Source of the DNA: Aselliscus stoliczkanus
Taxonomy: Eukaryota; Chordata; Mammalia; Chiroptera; Hipposideridae
DNA length: 64,000 nt
Direction of reading: 5' to 3'
NCBI GenBank assembly: GCA_033961575.1
Contig: CM066732.1
Span: 53,535,001 to 53,599,000 of the forward strand
Shown here one piece after another: positions 1 through 11,751 of this stretch (positions are counted from its first letter, which is position 1; each line of letters starts with the position of its first letter). The translations under genes were made by a program, and so were the position numbers. A model generated the notes under the pieces. That model was not told where the DNA came from and ran no database searches. It saw only the letters and a list, made by a program, of their open reading frames with translations.

Positions 1-439
1 TCTTGGGGATGCCCCAGAGGCCTGGGCTGTGGGTCCTCTTCATTCTACTTTCTCTGTTGACTCCCCCTCGGCAGTCTCCCTTCATACAGTAAGCGGGTTG
101 TGGTAGCTCCTTGCCCCACCTTCTCCCATCAGCAAAACCAGGAGAGAATGGAGGACCTCTTTCTCCCAGAAGCACCAGGAAAAGTCTTGACTCACTGGTT
201 CTGCCTGAGTCACAGGCCCAGACCTGGGCCAATGACTGAGATTAGGGGATGCTGAGGTCCTGATGGGCTCATGCCCGGTCAAGGTTAACAGGTCCTTCAG
301 AGCCTCTTGAATGAAGAGGGAAGGAGGAGGGAATCGGATATGGTTAACAGAGTAGGGCTGTGACAAGGGGTAGCTCAGCCTGGCTTCGATGGCACCCCAT
401 TTTAAGAGGTAGCCTATCATAGTAGTTGAGGACCACACA

Positions 440-711
440 GCCTTAGTTCCAGTATTGGCTTTATCATGTAAGGGCTATATGACCTTGAGCAAGTTATCAA
501 ACTCGTTGGGCCTCAGCTGTCCTCATCTGAAAAGTGGAGGAAGGTAGCATGCCCCCACAAGATTGTTGTGATGTAAAATTGATTACATGAGGGCCGGCTG
601 AGTGGCTCAGTTGGTTAAGCGCTTGCTCAGGAGTGCGAGCTGAGCTCTGAGCAACAGCAGTATGATGCCCAGCCCGAGCTGAGCTGCCAACAGGTAGCAG
701 GATGGCTCAGC

Positions 712-742
<31 letters not shown>

Positions 743-812
743 TTGATTAAATGTGCATAAAACACTTAGAACAGTAACTGGCGTGGGACAAACTCTAGTT
801 AAGTCTTTGCTG
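440..812 (+). repeat. MIR element, split by a SINE
   Basis: The sequence reads like the MIR core: 'gaccttgagcaagtta', then 'cctcagctgtcctcatctg', 'gattgttgtgatg', and after the insert 'cataaaacacttagaacagt'. A younger SINE at 591-738 interrupts it and restores the reading of the MIR on both sides. MIR is an ancient mammalian tRNA-derived SINE, and no function is implied here. Confidence 0.8.
591..738 (+). mobile_element. tRNA-derived SINE (Ves-like module)
   Basis: It starts with 'gggccggctgagtggctcag', the tRNA-like head, and ends in an A-rich tail of 'aaataataataaataaata' type. It is flanked by a near-perfect target duplication, aaaattgattacatg (575-589) and aaaattgattaaatg (739-753). It sits inside a MIR. 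Confidence 0.9.
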
Positions 813-1838
813 CTATTGAAAGAGGCCGTGATCCTGAGGGGCGTGTAGGGGAAATGCACCATACAGCAAGTCTTGAATGAAGAAAAGGTCGGGTCCCTTT
901 GTCCTAAGGCTGTGAGATACAGTGACTTGAAGTGACCCCTTCTACCAGCTCATCAGCTCACCCATCCATCTTCGAAAGGGAGGAGCTTCGGGGCCCTGTG
1001 CGGTCGCGGGTGTGGCCACGCTGAGAACACCTTGGGGGGGGCGGTATAACTGTAGAATGCCATTAAGGGCAGCCCATTGTGAGATTTGATTCACAAGCAT
1101 TGTTCTGGAACTTAGACTCTGATTCATGATTTCGCTGCCAGCCCAGGGAGCAGGGACTGCTCCAGCTTGTGACGCAACACGCTGATTCATGCACTCACAT
1201 AAACCATTTATAGCTCTCTCTCTGCCCGCCACAGCCGTTCCACAAACCACCCAGGTGCACCCACAAGGGGAACTGGGGACCCTGACTGAACTCGCTTTGT
1301 ACGGAAGTGCAAACTGGCTTTCTGAATAGGCGCTGCCTTCATACACTCCAGGGCTCAGACGTGGCAATTCAGAGAATCTGAAAGACAGCAGAGACTTGTG
1401 TGCCAGGCCTTCTTTTCAAAGCCCCCAATGTTGAATTCCCTGACCGGTGTGGGCCTGGCATCTGACTGCCCTGAGCGACCTCCCCCACCCCTTTCTCAGG
1501 AACAATCTCCCATGCTGGCAGCAAACAGCTGGCGGAGCCGAGCACATTTTGTTCTCCACAGACAGGGTTATATATAAACCTTCCTGTTTTAAAGCAAATT
1601 CATTCGCCCTTTATTTCTTTTGTGCGCCTTCAGGAGCCTGCTTCCATTCCTAATGAGCTGAATCCCCGGCTGGCTTCATTCACTGCTGTAAGAAAAACCT
1701 CTGGATTCCAGTGAGTCTCCTCTGGGCATTCACACATCTTCCCAGGGCCTGTAGGCCGCCGGGCCAAGTGCCGATGTGATGGCACAGCTTCTCCCTATGC
1801 TAGCTTTTTGTCCCCAAAATTCCACTTTTGACACTGCC
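813..1838. other. Intergenic, no gene recognised
   Basis: No coding region is supported. The antisense open frame at 942-1367 has no recognisable domain. Around 1565-1660 there is AT-rich, apparently unique sequence with a 'tatatataaacc' stretch and 'cctttatttctttt'. This could be a conserved non-coding segment, but a single sequence cannot show it. Confidence 0.5.
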
Positions 1839-2002
1839 TTCTTTTCTTTTCTTTTCTTTTCTTTTCTTTTCTTTTCTTTTCTTTTCTTTTCTTTTCTTTT
1901 CTTTTCGGGCAGTGTCACTGGCCCTTATATGTAGGACCCAAACCGGGGCCGCTGGCTGGGTTCCCAAGCCAGCGCTTAACCACCGCGCCACTCGGCCGGC
2001 CC
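1839..2002 (-). mobile_element. Short-form SINE with expanded (AAAAG)n tail
   Basis: The head reads, on the minus strand, from 'gggccggccgagtggcgcgg' to 'ggccagtgacactgccc'. It is followed by about 65 bp of pure AAAAG repeats (seen as CTTTT at 1839-1905). This is the short head-plus-tail type of the dominant SINE here, with its tail expanded into a microsatellite. Confidence 0.88.
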
Positions 2003-2168
2003 ATCTTTTCTTTTCTTTTTTCTTTTCTTTCTTTCTTTCCTTCCTTCCTTCCTGCCTTCCTTCTTTCCTTCTTTTCTTCCTCCCTCCCTCCCCCCTCCCT
2101 CCCTCCCTCCCTCCCTCCCTCTTCCCTCCCTTCCTTCCGTCCTTCCTTCCTTCCTGCCAGCCTGCCAG

Positions 2169-2203
<35 letters not shown>

Positions 2204-2212
2204 TTTCTTTCT
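2003..2212. repeat. Pyrimidine-rich low-complexity block
   Basis: Consecutive runs of (TTTC), (TTCC), (CCCT) and (TGCC) units give open frames on both strands (poly-Ser/Pro/Leu or Lys/Gly/Arg) that are not genes. It abuts the SINE at 1839-2002. Confidence 0.9.
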
Positions 2213-2429
2213 AGAAAGGCACTGGCCTAGCTGAAAGACCTGGCTCCTTATATGCTTACCCCTGTGCTGGAGGGTTAGTGCAGTGAGACTGAGTCTACCA
2301 GGCCGCTGTGGGATCCAGCAGGCTATATTAATTTCCTTGATTTCCAGCATGTTTCTGAAGCGCCCCTCCCTGACCCTCTCCTGTCCTTCATCTTGTTCCT
2401 GCTTCCTCATTTTCTGAAGTTAGGCCAAC

Positions 2430-2650
2430 ATCATGACCTCCAGGGAGACGTTCCTGGCTCCTCTCATTTAGCTATCTCTCCCCAGGCTTCCTTGAGTCCA
2501 CTGTCCTCATTGCTATTGGACTGTGACCAGTAATTTACTTGCCTGTGTCCCTCATTAGGGCAGAAGCCAGGCAGGAGCCATGTCTGATTGGTCTTACCAT
2601 CCCCTGTGCCTAATAGATAAGTGTCAAATGAATGAGTGAGCACATATTTA
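2430..2650 (+). repeat. L2 LINE 3' fragment
   Basis: The series 'acctccagggagacgttcctggc', 'ctcattagggcagaagccaggcaggagccatgtctg' (in pieces) and 'aatagataagtgtcaaatgaatg' follows the familiar L2 3' end. The match is by eye and diverged. Confidence 0.55.
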
Positions 2651-4659
2651 CTGAATAGTTCCTTACCAGGCACTCGATGAGGCTCTAGAGACACCATACC
2701 CTTGTCTCTTTGAAGATTATAATCTAGTGGAAAGATACACACTAGGTTAATAATCGCACATGCCACTATATAATTTTTAACTGATCAGTGCGTTGAAGAA
2801 AAAGAACAGGATGTTAGGAGGCTGTGATAGGAGGACCCAGAGGTTGGATAAGCAGGACTTTTACCTGGGTCATGTTAGTACACGAGACTCAGGACAAAGC
2901 TCTGAGACTGAAATCTGCCTCTGTAAGCAGTGGGTGGGGAGAGACCAAAGAAATAGGCTGGCTGCTGCAATCTGGTCATTAATAGAATTTATTAATGGAA
3001 ACTTACATATGTGGCATGTCGTGGGCAAATGCAAGATGAAATGGAGGGCCACTTGGCAGGGGCCAAAGAATGATATAGGGTGGGGGGTATTCCTGGGTAC
3101 GAGTTTGTGAATCAGGTATAGGGTCAGCCTGTTTGACCCCGTCAGGACCACAGCCTGTTCCAGGAACCAACACATAGCAGGAGGCAGGGGAGGGGAGCTG
3201 ATGTTTGTCAGAATGAATGTCCGTTACATAGTCTCTAAGGGGCTGGGGGGTAGGGGAGTTGCAAAGAACAGCCTCCATTCTGGCCTGGGTCCAGCTTGAG
3301 GGACAGATAGTAGCTGTACCATGGACCGTCTCTTCCCCACAGTCAAGAATGGAGAGTCAGGGCTGGAAGTCACTTCAGGCCGAATGAGTCAACAGATAAG
3401 TGAGTGGAAGGCTGCCCGGTCATCATGGTCATCTGCTGACTTGGCTTGTCCCGTGTCCCTTCTTCAGATGACAGTGGTGTGATTTTTTTTCTTGGTGAGC
3501 CAGGCCTTCCTCATTCTTGTCCTGACCTCTACCTCTTTCTAGCAATGGGCACTTAACCAGCCAAACAGGGTATGTCATCTCCCAGGCCTCTCCCACAGGT
3601 TAGTCTAGAGGTGAATTTCGACCCAAACCAGGTCTGGGAGTGTTGGCAGAACTATGAAGAAAGACATGTATGTATTCCTTTCAGCCCTGGAGAATGTATG
3701 CTCAAGAGAGAAGGGAAGAGATGGATGGAGACAAGTAGATTCCCGATGATTTTTTTTTCAGCACCTGGATCCAGCCATGCCTGAAACTCATGTGGATATA
3801 ATTGTGTCTAAATTCACATATACATGGCTTTTAAAGCTATTGACTAAACAATTCTTCCATCTTTTTATTTGGCTTAAGTTCATTTTCACAGGCCCTCAGT
3901 TACTTGCAACTAAAAGTGTCTTTATTAATACAATGATTTTAACTAATGTCACTCATTTGCTAAATCCAAAGTGGGTGTGGGGGACGAGCTAAAGTATTTA
4001 GCAAAGGGGAGGGGCAGCTCAAACACACTAATATTTCCTGCACCCACAGGGATTCCCCCTAAACCTCTGTATCCTACAGCCGCCTCCCCAAAGACCCAGA
4101 ATCTTGGGTCTGCATCCTTGGGTGTTTGTCTAGCAACAGGTGCCCTGAGGGAGGGCCAGTAGAGGGAGATACAAATAGGAGCCTTCCCGGCCTTGGCAGG
4201 GCAAGGAGGCCCGGTACCCCAGAAGCTGGAAACCCACAAGCTGCTTCTGTGTTGGAGGAATGTGGGACAACCCTGATCTGAGAGTGGAGAGCTGGCAGGA
4301 GAGCCGGCTTTTCTGGATTGTGAAACTTGAACCTGCAGGGCCAGGCAGCCTGGGATTGTCAATCTCCTCTCTGTGAACGACAGCACTGGTGGGTCACGGC
4401 TGCCATCTAGTGGCAGCTGTCACCGTCTGCAAGTTGTTTACTGGCTCTTTCCAGCTGGAAGGCTTCTTGAGGACTCATTGGAGGGAGGAGGTCATTCCTG
4501 CTGCCTTCACATCAGAAAGAGCCTCAAAATCACACTTTTGATATTATCTCTAATTTAGCTTATTATAATACGGTCTCAGAGACAAATTGACTGGATGGGA
4601 CAAAAGGGTGGTCATTCCACAAAGTTAAACTTGTGTCTCATTCCAAACCTCTAGGATAC
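2651..4659. other. Intergenic, no gene recognised
   Basis: Mostly unassigned sequence. About 2650-2830 resembles an old mammalian repeat ('actgaatagttccttaccaggcact', 'ttataatctagtgg'). The open frames of 60-145 codons overlap on both strands and show no family signature. Confidence 0.5.
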
Positions 4660-4661
4660 TA

Positions 4662-5946
4662 TTGGGTCTCCGGAAAAATCACGACGCATGTTTGCAACAG
4701 ATGGCACTAGTTCATTTTTGGAAGTACTAGAGTCATTCACATCTATGTTATTGTTATGTCATTTGACAGCTGACAGTTCTAGCTTCATTCTAAAAAAAAA
4801 TTGAGGGATTTGGTTGAGTTTGGGAGATTTTACAAGTTGAAGATGGAAGACCAAACTGTGCATTTTTGCCATATTTTACTGTTTTACTTCCATAAAGGGA
4901 AGCACGCGCATCAAGCTTGTGAAAAGTTGCCTAAAGTTTATGGTGACAATGCTCTACAAGAACATCAGTGCCAACGATGGTTCACGAAATTCCGTGCTGG
5001 TGATTTTGATCTCAAAGACGCTCCTCGGTTAGGGAGGCCCACCGAGGATGATGATGACAAAAAGAAGGCATTGATCGAGTCAAACCCACGTTATATGACA
5101 CAAGATATTGCAGAAACATTGAGCATCCATCATTCAGGAGTTCACGATCACCTGAAGCAGCTGGGATGCGTAAGCAAGCTCGATATTTGGGTTCTGCATG
5201 AACTCAAAAAAGTTCATTTGACGGCGCATATAAACATCTGCACTATGCTCATTAAACATGAGGAAAATGATCCTTTTTTGAAGCAACCGATAAGTGGTGA
5301 TAAGTGGATTGTTTACAACAATGGGATGCACAAACAGCCTTGGGCCCTATGTGAGGATTTGCCTCAAACGACATGACATCGAAAGCAGACATTCATCAGA
5401 GGAAGGTTATGCTCTCAGTGTGGTGGGATTTTAAAGGTGTCGTGTTTTTCGAGCTCCTACAAAGGAAACAAACAGTCAATTAAGTCAATTCGAATGTGTA
5501 CTGTCTGCAATTGGACAGTTTGAATGAATCCATGATCCAGAAACGTCCAGAGCTTGTTAATTGTAAAGGACTTGTGTTCCATCGCGACAACGCGAGACCA
5601 CACACAAGTTTGATTACCCGTCAAAACAAAAATGATTGGAGCTTGGATGCAATGTGTTGCCACACCCACCATACTTGCCTGACCTTGCGCCATCAGACTT
5701 CCACTTGTTTCGCTCTCTTTCACGTATAACGTTCAATTCAGATGAAGCTGTATATCAGCACCTTGTTCAGTTTTTCACAAATAAAGGTCCTTCTATGAAC
5801 GAGGAATTATGAAGCTCACTGAAAGATGGCAAAAGGTTATCGAACAAAACGGGCAATATATCATTGATTGATCTTTGTTCTTTATATAAATAAATGACCT
5901 TTGAAAACCATAGACAAAATACGTCATGACTTTTCTGGAGACCCAA
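4662..5946 (+). mobile_element. mariner-family DNA transposon, full length, inactive
   Basis: The ends are inverted repeats: starting from the TA, 'tattgggtctccggaaaa' at the left and the complement 'tattgggtctccagaaaa' at the right, matching at about 26 of 30 positions. Both ends abut TA (4660-4661 and 5947-5948), the mariner target duplication. The interior encodes recognisable transposase: the helix-turn-helix part with 'QRWFTKFRAGDFDLKDAPRL' and 'GRP', then a block around the first catalytic Asp ('SGDKWIVYNN'), then 'VFHRDNARPHTS' with the second Asp, then a 'PDLAPSDFHLF' block with the third Asp in another frame. Frames shift after about 5376 and again near 5650, so no intact transposase is made. 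The length of 1285 bp is normal for the family. Confidence 0.9.
4801..5720 (+). pseudogene. mariner transposase pseudogene (D,D34D type)
   Basis: The transposase reading begins near the ATG at 4843 ('MEDQTVHFCHILLFYFHKGK'). It stays open to 5376, is lost for about 120 bp, and resumes near 5496-5660 around the second catalytic Asp. The third Asp block sits near 5670-5710 in a shifted frame. The family normally encodes about 345 residues that cut and reinsert the element at TA. The frameshifts and stops here make it a relic. Confidence 0.85.
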
Positions 5947-5948
5947 TA

Positions 5949-7276
5949 TAAATTAGATAGATAGATGATAGGTAAACAGGTAGATAATACATAATAGATA
6001 GAAAAATTTAAAAATTCTCTAATGGTCATATTTGGGCCTCCGGCTTCTGGCAGGAAGTCCCATACTCCAAAGGGGTGACTGGGAAACTTTAATGGACACT
6101 TCTTTGCCTTCATTTTGGTTATTGTTGTTGTTTGTAGACTATTCCTTTGTGGACATAAGGGCTACTCACAAAGCAGTGGGAAAAGCGGCCCCGGGAAACA
6201 ACCCAGGACCAGGGAAGGAGGCTGTAGCTGGTGACAGGCCGATACCGCCCACAGGGCTGATGGAGCAAACCGGGGAGAGGGCGCAGCCTCAGGAGCTGTT
6301 CTGTAGGAGAGCCCCCAGCCCCATAGGCGCCGGCCGGCTCTCGGTGGAGTTCCTGAGAAGCACACTCGCAGAGGAGAATTCCTGTGCGAGAGACGCTGAA
6401 GGAAGTACTCCCGGGGCAGAGGGGAAGCGGAGTGGGAGAAGCAGGGCCGAGACGGGATCAAAGCCTGGGAGGTGCGACCTCAGGCAAAGCCCCTGCAGGC
6501 AGCTGCAGAACGTGGGAGGGTAGGTTCAGTCTCACAGGGTCTGCCTGGAGGCAAAGAGCCTTGGTGTTGAGACTCCCAAGCTGCCAGTACTGCTCAGGTG
6601 GGGGAGGGGTGGGGAGGGGAGGCGGCAGGGCGAACTTAATTAAGCCTTGGCCCTTCGGACTGTTGGGCCAGGGCCCTGCGAGCTTTGGGGTGCTGAGAGC
6701 ACTTCCGGAGCACAGCCGAAGGTGCTGGGTGTTAGATGAGCACCCTGAACATCAGTACAAAGGGACCCAAATGGATGTGGGTGCAGCAAGACATCGGCTT
6801 CAGGAGGGGATGGGAGCCAGTGAGATGCGATGCATCCGTTGGCTCCTGAGGAGGAAGATGCTGGCATGGAGTTGGAGTAGAAGAGGTTTATTTAGGGGAT
6901 GGGGTAACACCAGTGAAAGATAAAGGGGAGCCTCCGAACACAATCAGATCTGACATTCTCAGCCAGTCCTGCCGGAGCTCTGGAGCAAAGACTGCCCATT
7001 AGAGGAGTCATGATTGGACAGAAGTGACCAGGCCCTGGACCCCTCGCTATGTCCAGTCATTGGCTGGTAGTTGAGCGGGCGGAGCATGGTTCCTGAGGGT
7101 GGGATCGCTGGAGGCTGTCAGCTAACTGGTACTCCTCGCAGCTAAAGGGCAAGTTCATTTAGAAGGGAGATCCAAACAGGGCAGCTCCACAGCGCCCATG
7201 CTTAATGAATGTAGTGAATTTGGTTGTCTCTGCCATCTTCTCAACACCAAGAGGGAAGGGCCTACCTGCAGCGAAT
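5949..7276. other. Intergenic, G+C-rich, no gene recognised
   Basis: Begins with a short (GATA)n-like run at about 5953-6000. 6160-6700 is G+C-rich with overlapping open frames on both strands (up to 179 codons) and no recognisable protein. Part of 6880-7150 ('gaagaggtttatttagggg', 'cagtcattggctggtag') has the look of old LTR or other repeat sequence, not assigned. Confidence 0.4.
6094..6159 (+). repeat. 66-bp dispersed direct repeat, copy 1
   Basis: It matches 7994-8059 without gaps at 58 of 66 positions by hand count, including 'tttgtagact' and 'ttgtggacataag'. The family is not recognised. The flanks do not align convincingly. Confidence 0.7.
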
Positions 7277-7292
7277 ACAGAAATAAGGGGCA

Positions 7293-7419
7293 AGGGCCGA
7301 GGGGCGCGGTGGTTAAGTGCTGGCTTGGGAAGCCAGCGGCCTCGGTTCAGTCCCACATATGAGGGCCAGTGACACTGCCCTCAAACAAACAAGCAAACAA
7401 ACAAACAAACAAAAACCAA
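7293..7419 (+). mobile_element. Short-form SINE
   Basis: The tRNA-like head contains 'gcgcggtggttaagtgctgg' and a B-box-like 'cggttcagtcc', followed by an (AAAC)n tail. A perfect 16-bp target duplication, acagaaataaggggca, lies at 7277-7292 and 7420-7435, so the insertion is young. Confidence 0.95.
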
Positions 7420-7435
7420 ACAGAAATAAGGGGCA

Positions 7436-9079
7436 GAGAGCAAAGTGTGGCCCTGGTGCCTGACATGGGTACCGAGATCCAGCTGTGCCTGCAGCCCATC
7501 ATATGCTAGGCTTCCCAGTTAGGTGAGCCAGTAAACACCCTTTTTACTTAAGCCATTCTGAGTTTCCCGTTTTGGCAAAAGAAAGACTCCTGGCTGATAA
7601 GCTCCTTGAGCCTTAAGATGAGGTTCGTGATACCATGACGCAGGGTTTGGGGAGGCACAGGACAGTTGTTGTAAAGCACGGGCATGGAGTTGATGCCCGA
7701 TGAGTAGTCTTTAGTGCTATGAGAAGGAAAAGCACAGGAGGCAAACGGGACACGGGGCACCTCGGGAGGCCCCTCGGCGTGCAGGGCCGGCCCGCGCCAG
7801 CAAGGGCTGTTCCCTGGCGCCGACTGTCCAGAGGTGCCCAGCTGTGAAGGAGGCTGGCCTCGTGAGTGACTCTGAGCCCGTGGCTTTTCTACAGCGAGTG
7901 TTCCCTGACCCAGTGTGTTGTTGCCAAGGAGGAGGAAAAGCAAGCCCTCTTTCAGGACGAAGAGGGGGCTTCTCACCCTCTTTGTCTTTACCTGGACAGT
8001 TCTTTGCATTTATTTTTGTTACTATTGTTGTTTGTAGACTGTTCCCTTGTGGACATAAGTTTATAACAAAACAAAAAGAATAAACTTTAAATGACTGCAT
8101 TCGCAGCATTGTGATCATTGCAAAGCTTTTGGGAAAAACAAACAAACAAACAAACAAGGAAGAACAATGACCTCTTATCACTCAGGAGCTATTTTCTGTT
8201 TTCTGAGAGAAATGGGAAATCTGTTAATTTAAAGATCTGCAGGGCTTCCCACTGCTCTTTTTCTTTTCTTTCACCAAAACCATAAAAGCTTTAAAGGCTC
8301 CTTAGTAGAGACTTTGTGTTTTGAATGTAAAACGATGCAGGGGTGGAGGTGAAGGCTGCTGCTTCCCCTCTCTCTTTCCCTCTCTCGCAGTCTCCTGAGG
8401 AAGCTCTCATCCTAATTACAGGAGAGATCAAAGTGGCTTTGAATAGCCATTTTGGTTCATCAAGTATCTAGTACTTGTTATTAAGGAAGCCCCTGCCTGG
8501 TCTAATTGCTTACGGTGAGACTAGAGCACGCACAGCGCAAATAGCTCAGTGAAAGGTCGTGAGCAGAGGGAGGAACAGCATCAAAAGCCAGTGGCAGGTG
8601 GGTTCCTCTGGCATCTGCCCTGCTTCTTATTTTCTTTCTGTCTTCTGACCTCTACCAATCCTTCTCATTTTTCTCAGGTTCTGTGGGACCCCAAAAGCCC
8701 ATCTCTTTGTCACTTCCTTTGTGGAGCCCTCCCCAGCATGCCCTGGCAGAATTAGTTATGCTTTCCTTTGGGTACCTATGTGACCAGTATGATACTGTAG
8801 AAATGACAGAGTGTCACTTCTAACATTAGGCCTTAAAAGACATTGTGACTTCTTGCTTGTTTTCTCTTGGATCATCTGCTCTGTGGAGGGCTAGCTGCCA
8901 TGTCATAAGGCCACTTGGTCAGTCCTATGAGGAACTGAGGCCTCCTGCCATCAGCCAGTGTGTGGTTTTAAGGGACATTCACAAAATTTTAAAAATAGCT
9001 CCCTTCAAGAGGTGGACCTTACCCCCCTCCTCCTTGAGTGTGGAATGGACCTGCTGACTCACTACAATCATGAAAACCA
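7436..9079. other. Intergenic, no gene; possible non-coding conserved block
   Basis: No exon is supported. 8210-8540 looks unique and has homeodomain-like TAATTA (8413-8418) and facing TCF/LEF-like sites AGATCAAAG (8425-8433) and CTTTGAA (8437-8443). This is motif reading only. Confidence 0.4.
7994..8059 (+). repeat. 66-bp dispersed direct repeat, copy 2
   Basis: Partner of 6094-6159, offset by exactly 1900 bp. It is followed by an A-rich run ('aacaaaacaaaaagaataaac'), which could be the tail of an unidentified retroelement. Confidence 0.7.
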
Positions 9080-9492
9080 TCATTCTCACCCAAAGTTTCT
9101 ATTAGAGTTCATTCTTGGTGCCGTATAGTCTACCCATTGTTGACAATGGCATGTTAAAGTCCCAACTATTATTGTATTACTGTCTATTTTCCCCCTCCAG
9201 ATGTGTTAGTATTTGCTTAATATATTTAGGTGCTCTGATGTTGGGTACATATATAGTTATAATTGTTACATCCTTTTGATGAATTGATCCCTTTATTATT
9301 ATACAGTGACCCCCTTGTCTCTTGTTACAGTTTTTGACTTGACGTCTATTTTGTCTGATGTAAGTAAAAAGCTCTCTCTGACCTCTTGGTTTTCATTTAT
9401 ATGGGATAGCATTTTCCACCCCTTCACTTGGAGCCTATTGGTGTCCTTACAGCTGAAGTGTCTGGAAGGTGGCATATATTTGGGGCCTGTTG

Positions 9493-9567
9493 TTTATTTA
9501 TTTATTTATTTGTTTGTTTATGTATTTATGTATTTATGTATTTATGTATTTATGTATTTATGTATTT
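9493..9567. repeat. (TTTA)n / (TTTATG)n microsatellite
   Basis: Runs of ttta, tttg and tttatgta units lie inside the L1 antisense sequence. The translated poly-Tyr/Ile/Phe frame is an artefact. Confidence 0.9.
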
Positions 9568-10518
9568 TTAATCCGTTGAGCTGTTCTCTACGTCTTTGGA
9601 TTAGAGAATTTAATCCATTTGCATTTGAAGTAATCACTGATAGGTAAGGACTTAACTTATGTGATCTTAGTCATTGTTTTCTGGCTGTTTTGTAATCCCT
9701 TCTTCCATTCTTCCTCTCTTGATGTCTTCCTGTGCGATTTGATGATTTTCTGAGTGGGATTCTTTGGTTCCCTTTTCTTTACCTTTTGTTATCTCCTACA
9801 GACTTTTGCTCATTTTTACCATGAGGCTTACATAAAACATCGTGTAGTTTTAACAGTGTATTTTAAGCTGATAACAACTTAACTTTGTATGCATACAAAA
9901 ATTACCCCATTTTATGTTTTTGATGTCACAATTTACATCTTTTTATTTTGTGTATCCATCAACAAATTATTGTAGTAATACTTTTGTCCATTAACCTTTA
10001 TACTAGAGTTAAATGATTTACATACAACCATATGAGGGTATTCTGAATTTTGCTATAGTCTTACCTTTACCAGCATGTTTTATTTTTTGATATGTTTTCA
10101 TGTTACTAGATAGCACCCTTTCATTTCTGTTTGAAGAACTCCTTTCAGCATTTCTTTAAGGCAGATCTAGTGGTGATTAACGCCCTCAGCCTTTATTTGT
10201 CTGGGCAATTCTTTCACGTTTCTGAATTATAGCTTTGCTGGGGAAAGTGTTCTTGGTTGGAAGTTTTTCTTTTTCTCTCAGCACTTTGAATTTATCATCC
10301 CACTCTCCTGGTGCATAAGGTTTTCATTGAGAAAGACACAGATAACCAACAAGGGAGGTTCCCTTATACATGAGTTTTTTTTCCTTTGATTTTTAAAATA
10401 GGCTCTCAGTTTTATTATAATGTGTTTGCAGAATATCTTGTTGGGTTGACTCAGAGGACCTATGAGCTTTATGAACGTGGGTGTCCATATCTCTTCCCAG
10501 ACTTGGAAATTTCCCAGC

Positions 10519-10591
<73 letters not shown>

Positions 10592-10640
10592 TTCCTTCCT
10601 TCCTTCCTTCCTTCCTTCTCTTTCTTTCTTTTTTTCTTTC
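10519..10640. repeat. (CTTT)n/(CTTC)n microsatellite, tail of the adjoining SINE
   Basis: About 120 bp of CTTT units grade into CTTC units. It is continuous with the tail end of the antisense SINE that follows, so it is most simply an expanded poly(A)-type tail. Confidence 0.9.
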
Positions 10641-11091
10641 TTAAGATTTTATTGGGGAATTGGGGGAGGGGAACAGCGTTGGGGAACTGGGGAAGGGGAA
10701 CAGACAAGTTGCTGTCCTTTGGTTCTTCAGTCTAGTTGTGGAGGACGTTGCTTCACTGGCCCATGTTGGTATTATCATTGTGCTGTTCTCCAGTGAGGAA
10801 GATTGGTCGCTGGCCTCTGGACGGCCGCTCACAGCAACTCTTGGCAGCTCACGCTGGCTGCCAGCCGCTCATGCTGGCTGCCGGCCACTCACTGTAGCCT
10901 ATGGCAGCCCACTGCAGCAGGGGCTGCAGCTATGCCATCTCAGGGACTCACAGCAGCCCAGTTCCAGGTGGAGCTGCTGTTCACCATCTTAGCTGTAGAG
11001 GGCAGTGTCACTGGCCCTCATATGTGGGATCCGAACCAGGGTCGCTGGCGTCCCGAGCCAGCTCTTAACCACTGCGCTACTCGGCCGGCCC
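10641..11091 (-). mobile_element. Long-form SINE
   Basis: From the left: Ves-like tail ('aagattttattggggaattg'), then body ('agtctagttgtggaggacg', 'cccatgttggtatta'), a G+C-rich middle with repeated 'gctcacgctggctgcc' units, and the head ending in 'cggccggcccc'. A 7-bp match cccagcc on both sides may be the target duplication. It is inserted in L1. Confidence 0.9.
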
Positions 11092-11705
11092 CCAGCCATT
11101 ATTTCATTACATAATCTTTCTGCCCAGTTCTCCCTCTCTTTTCCTTCTGGGACTCTTATAACACAGAAAATTTTTTTCTTGATGGTGTCCCATAATTCAC
11201 GCAGGATTTCTTCACTATTTTTCATTCTCTTTTCTTTGTCCTCCTCTGAATAGATAATTTCAAATGATTTGTCTTTGAGTTGAGAATCTTTCTTTAGCTT
11301 TATCAAGTTCAGCTGTTGGTGTTCTGCGCTCCAATTTTAATTTCATTCATTTTTTTCTTCAGCTCCAGAATTTCCCATTTACTGATTTTTTATGATTTCT
11401 ATCTCTTTGTTAAACTTCTCCTTTTGTTTGTGTGTTCTATGATTTCATTCATGTCTTTCTTTGTTTCCTTGTAACTCACTAAGCTGCCTTAAGCAGCTAT
11501 TTTGAATTCTTTATCATTCAAGTTATAGATCTCCATTTCTTTTGGGTCTGTCACCAGAAAATTGTGTTCCTTTAATGGCTTACTATTTCCTTCAAATGCA
11601 TTCCTTGCATTTGAAGAAGGAGTTATCTCCTCTGGTCTTTACTGTCTGGCTTGGGAGAGGAGCAGTTTCTATCAATCCAGGGGCTCTGAGACTTTCTCAG
11701 AATAC

Positions 11706-11751
11706 ATCTACCTACCTACCTACCTACCTACCTACCTACCTACCTACCTAT
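11706..11751. repeat. (CTAC)n microsatellite
   Basis: About eleven ctac units within the L1 5' region. Confidence 0.95.

Noticed and set aside
1730..2410. Lys/Arg-rich and Ser/Pro/Leu-rich frames
   Set aside because: They come from AAAAG, TTCC and TGCC simple repeats.
10386..10796. Frame of 136 codons with poly-Phe/Leu/Ser
   Set aside because: Translation of the CTTT microsatellite and the adjoining SINE.
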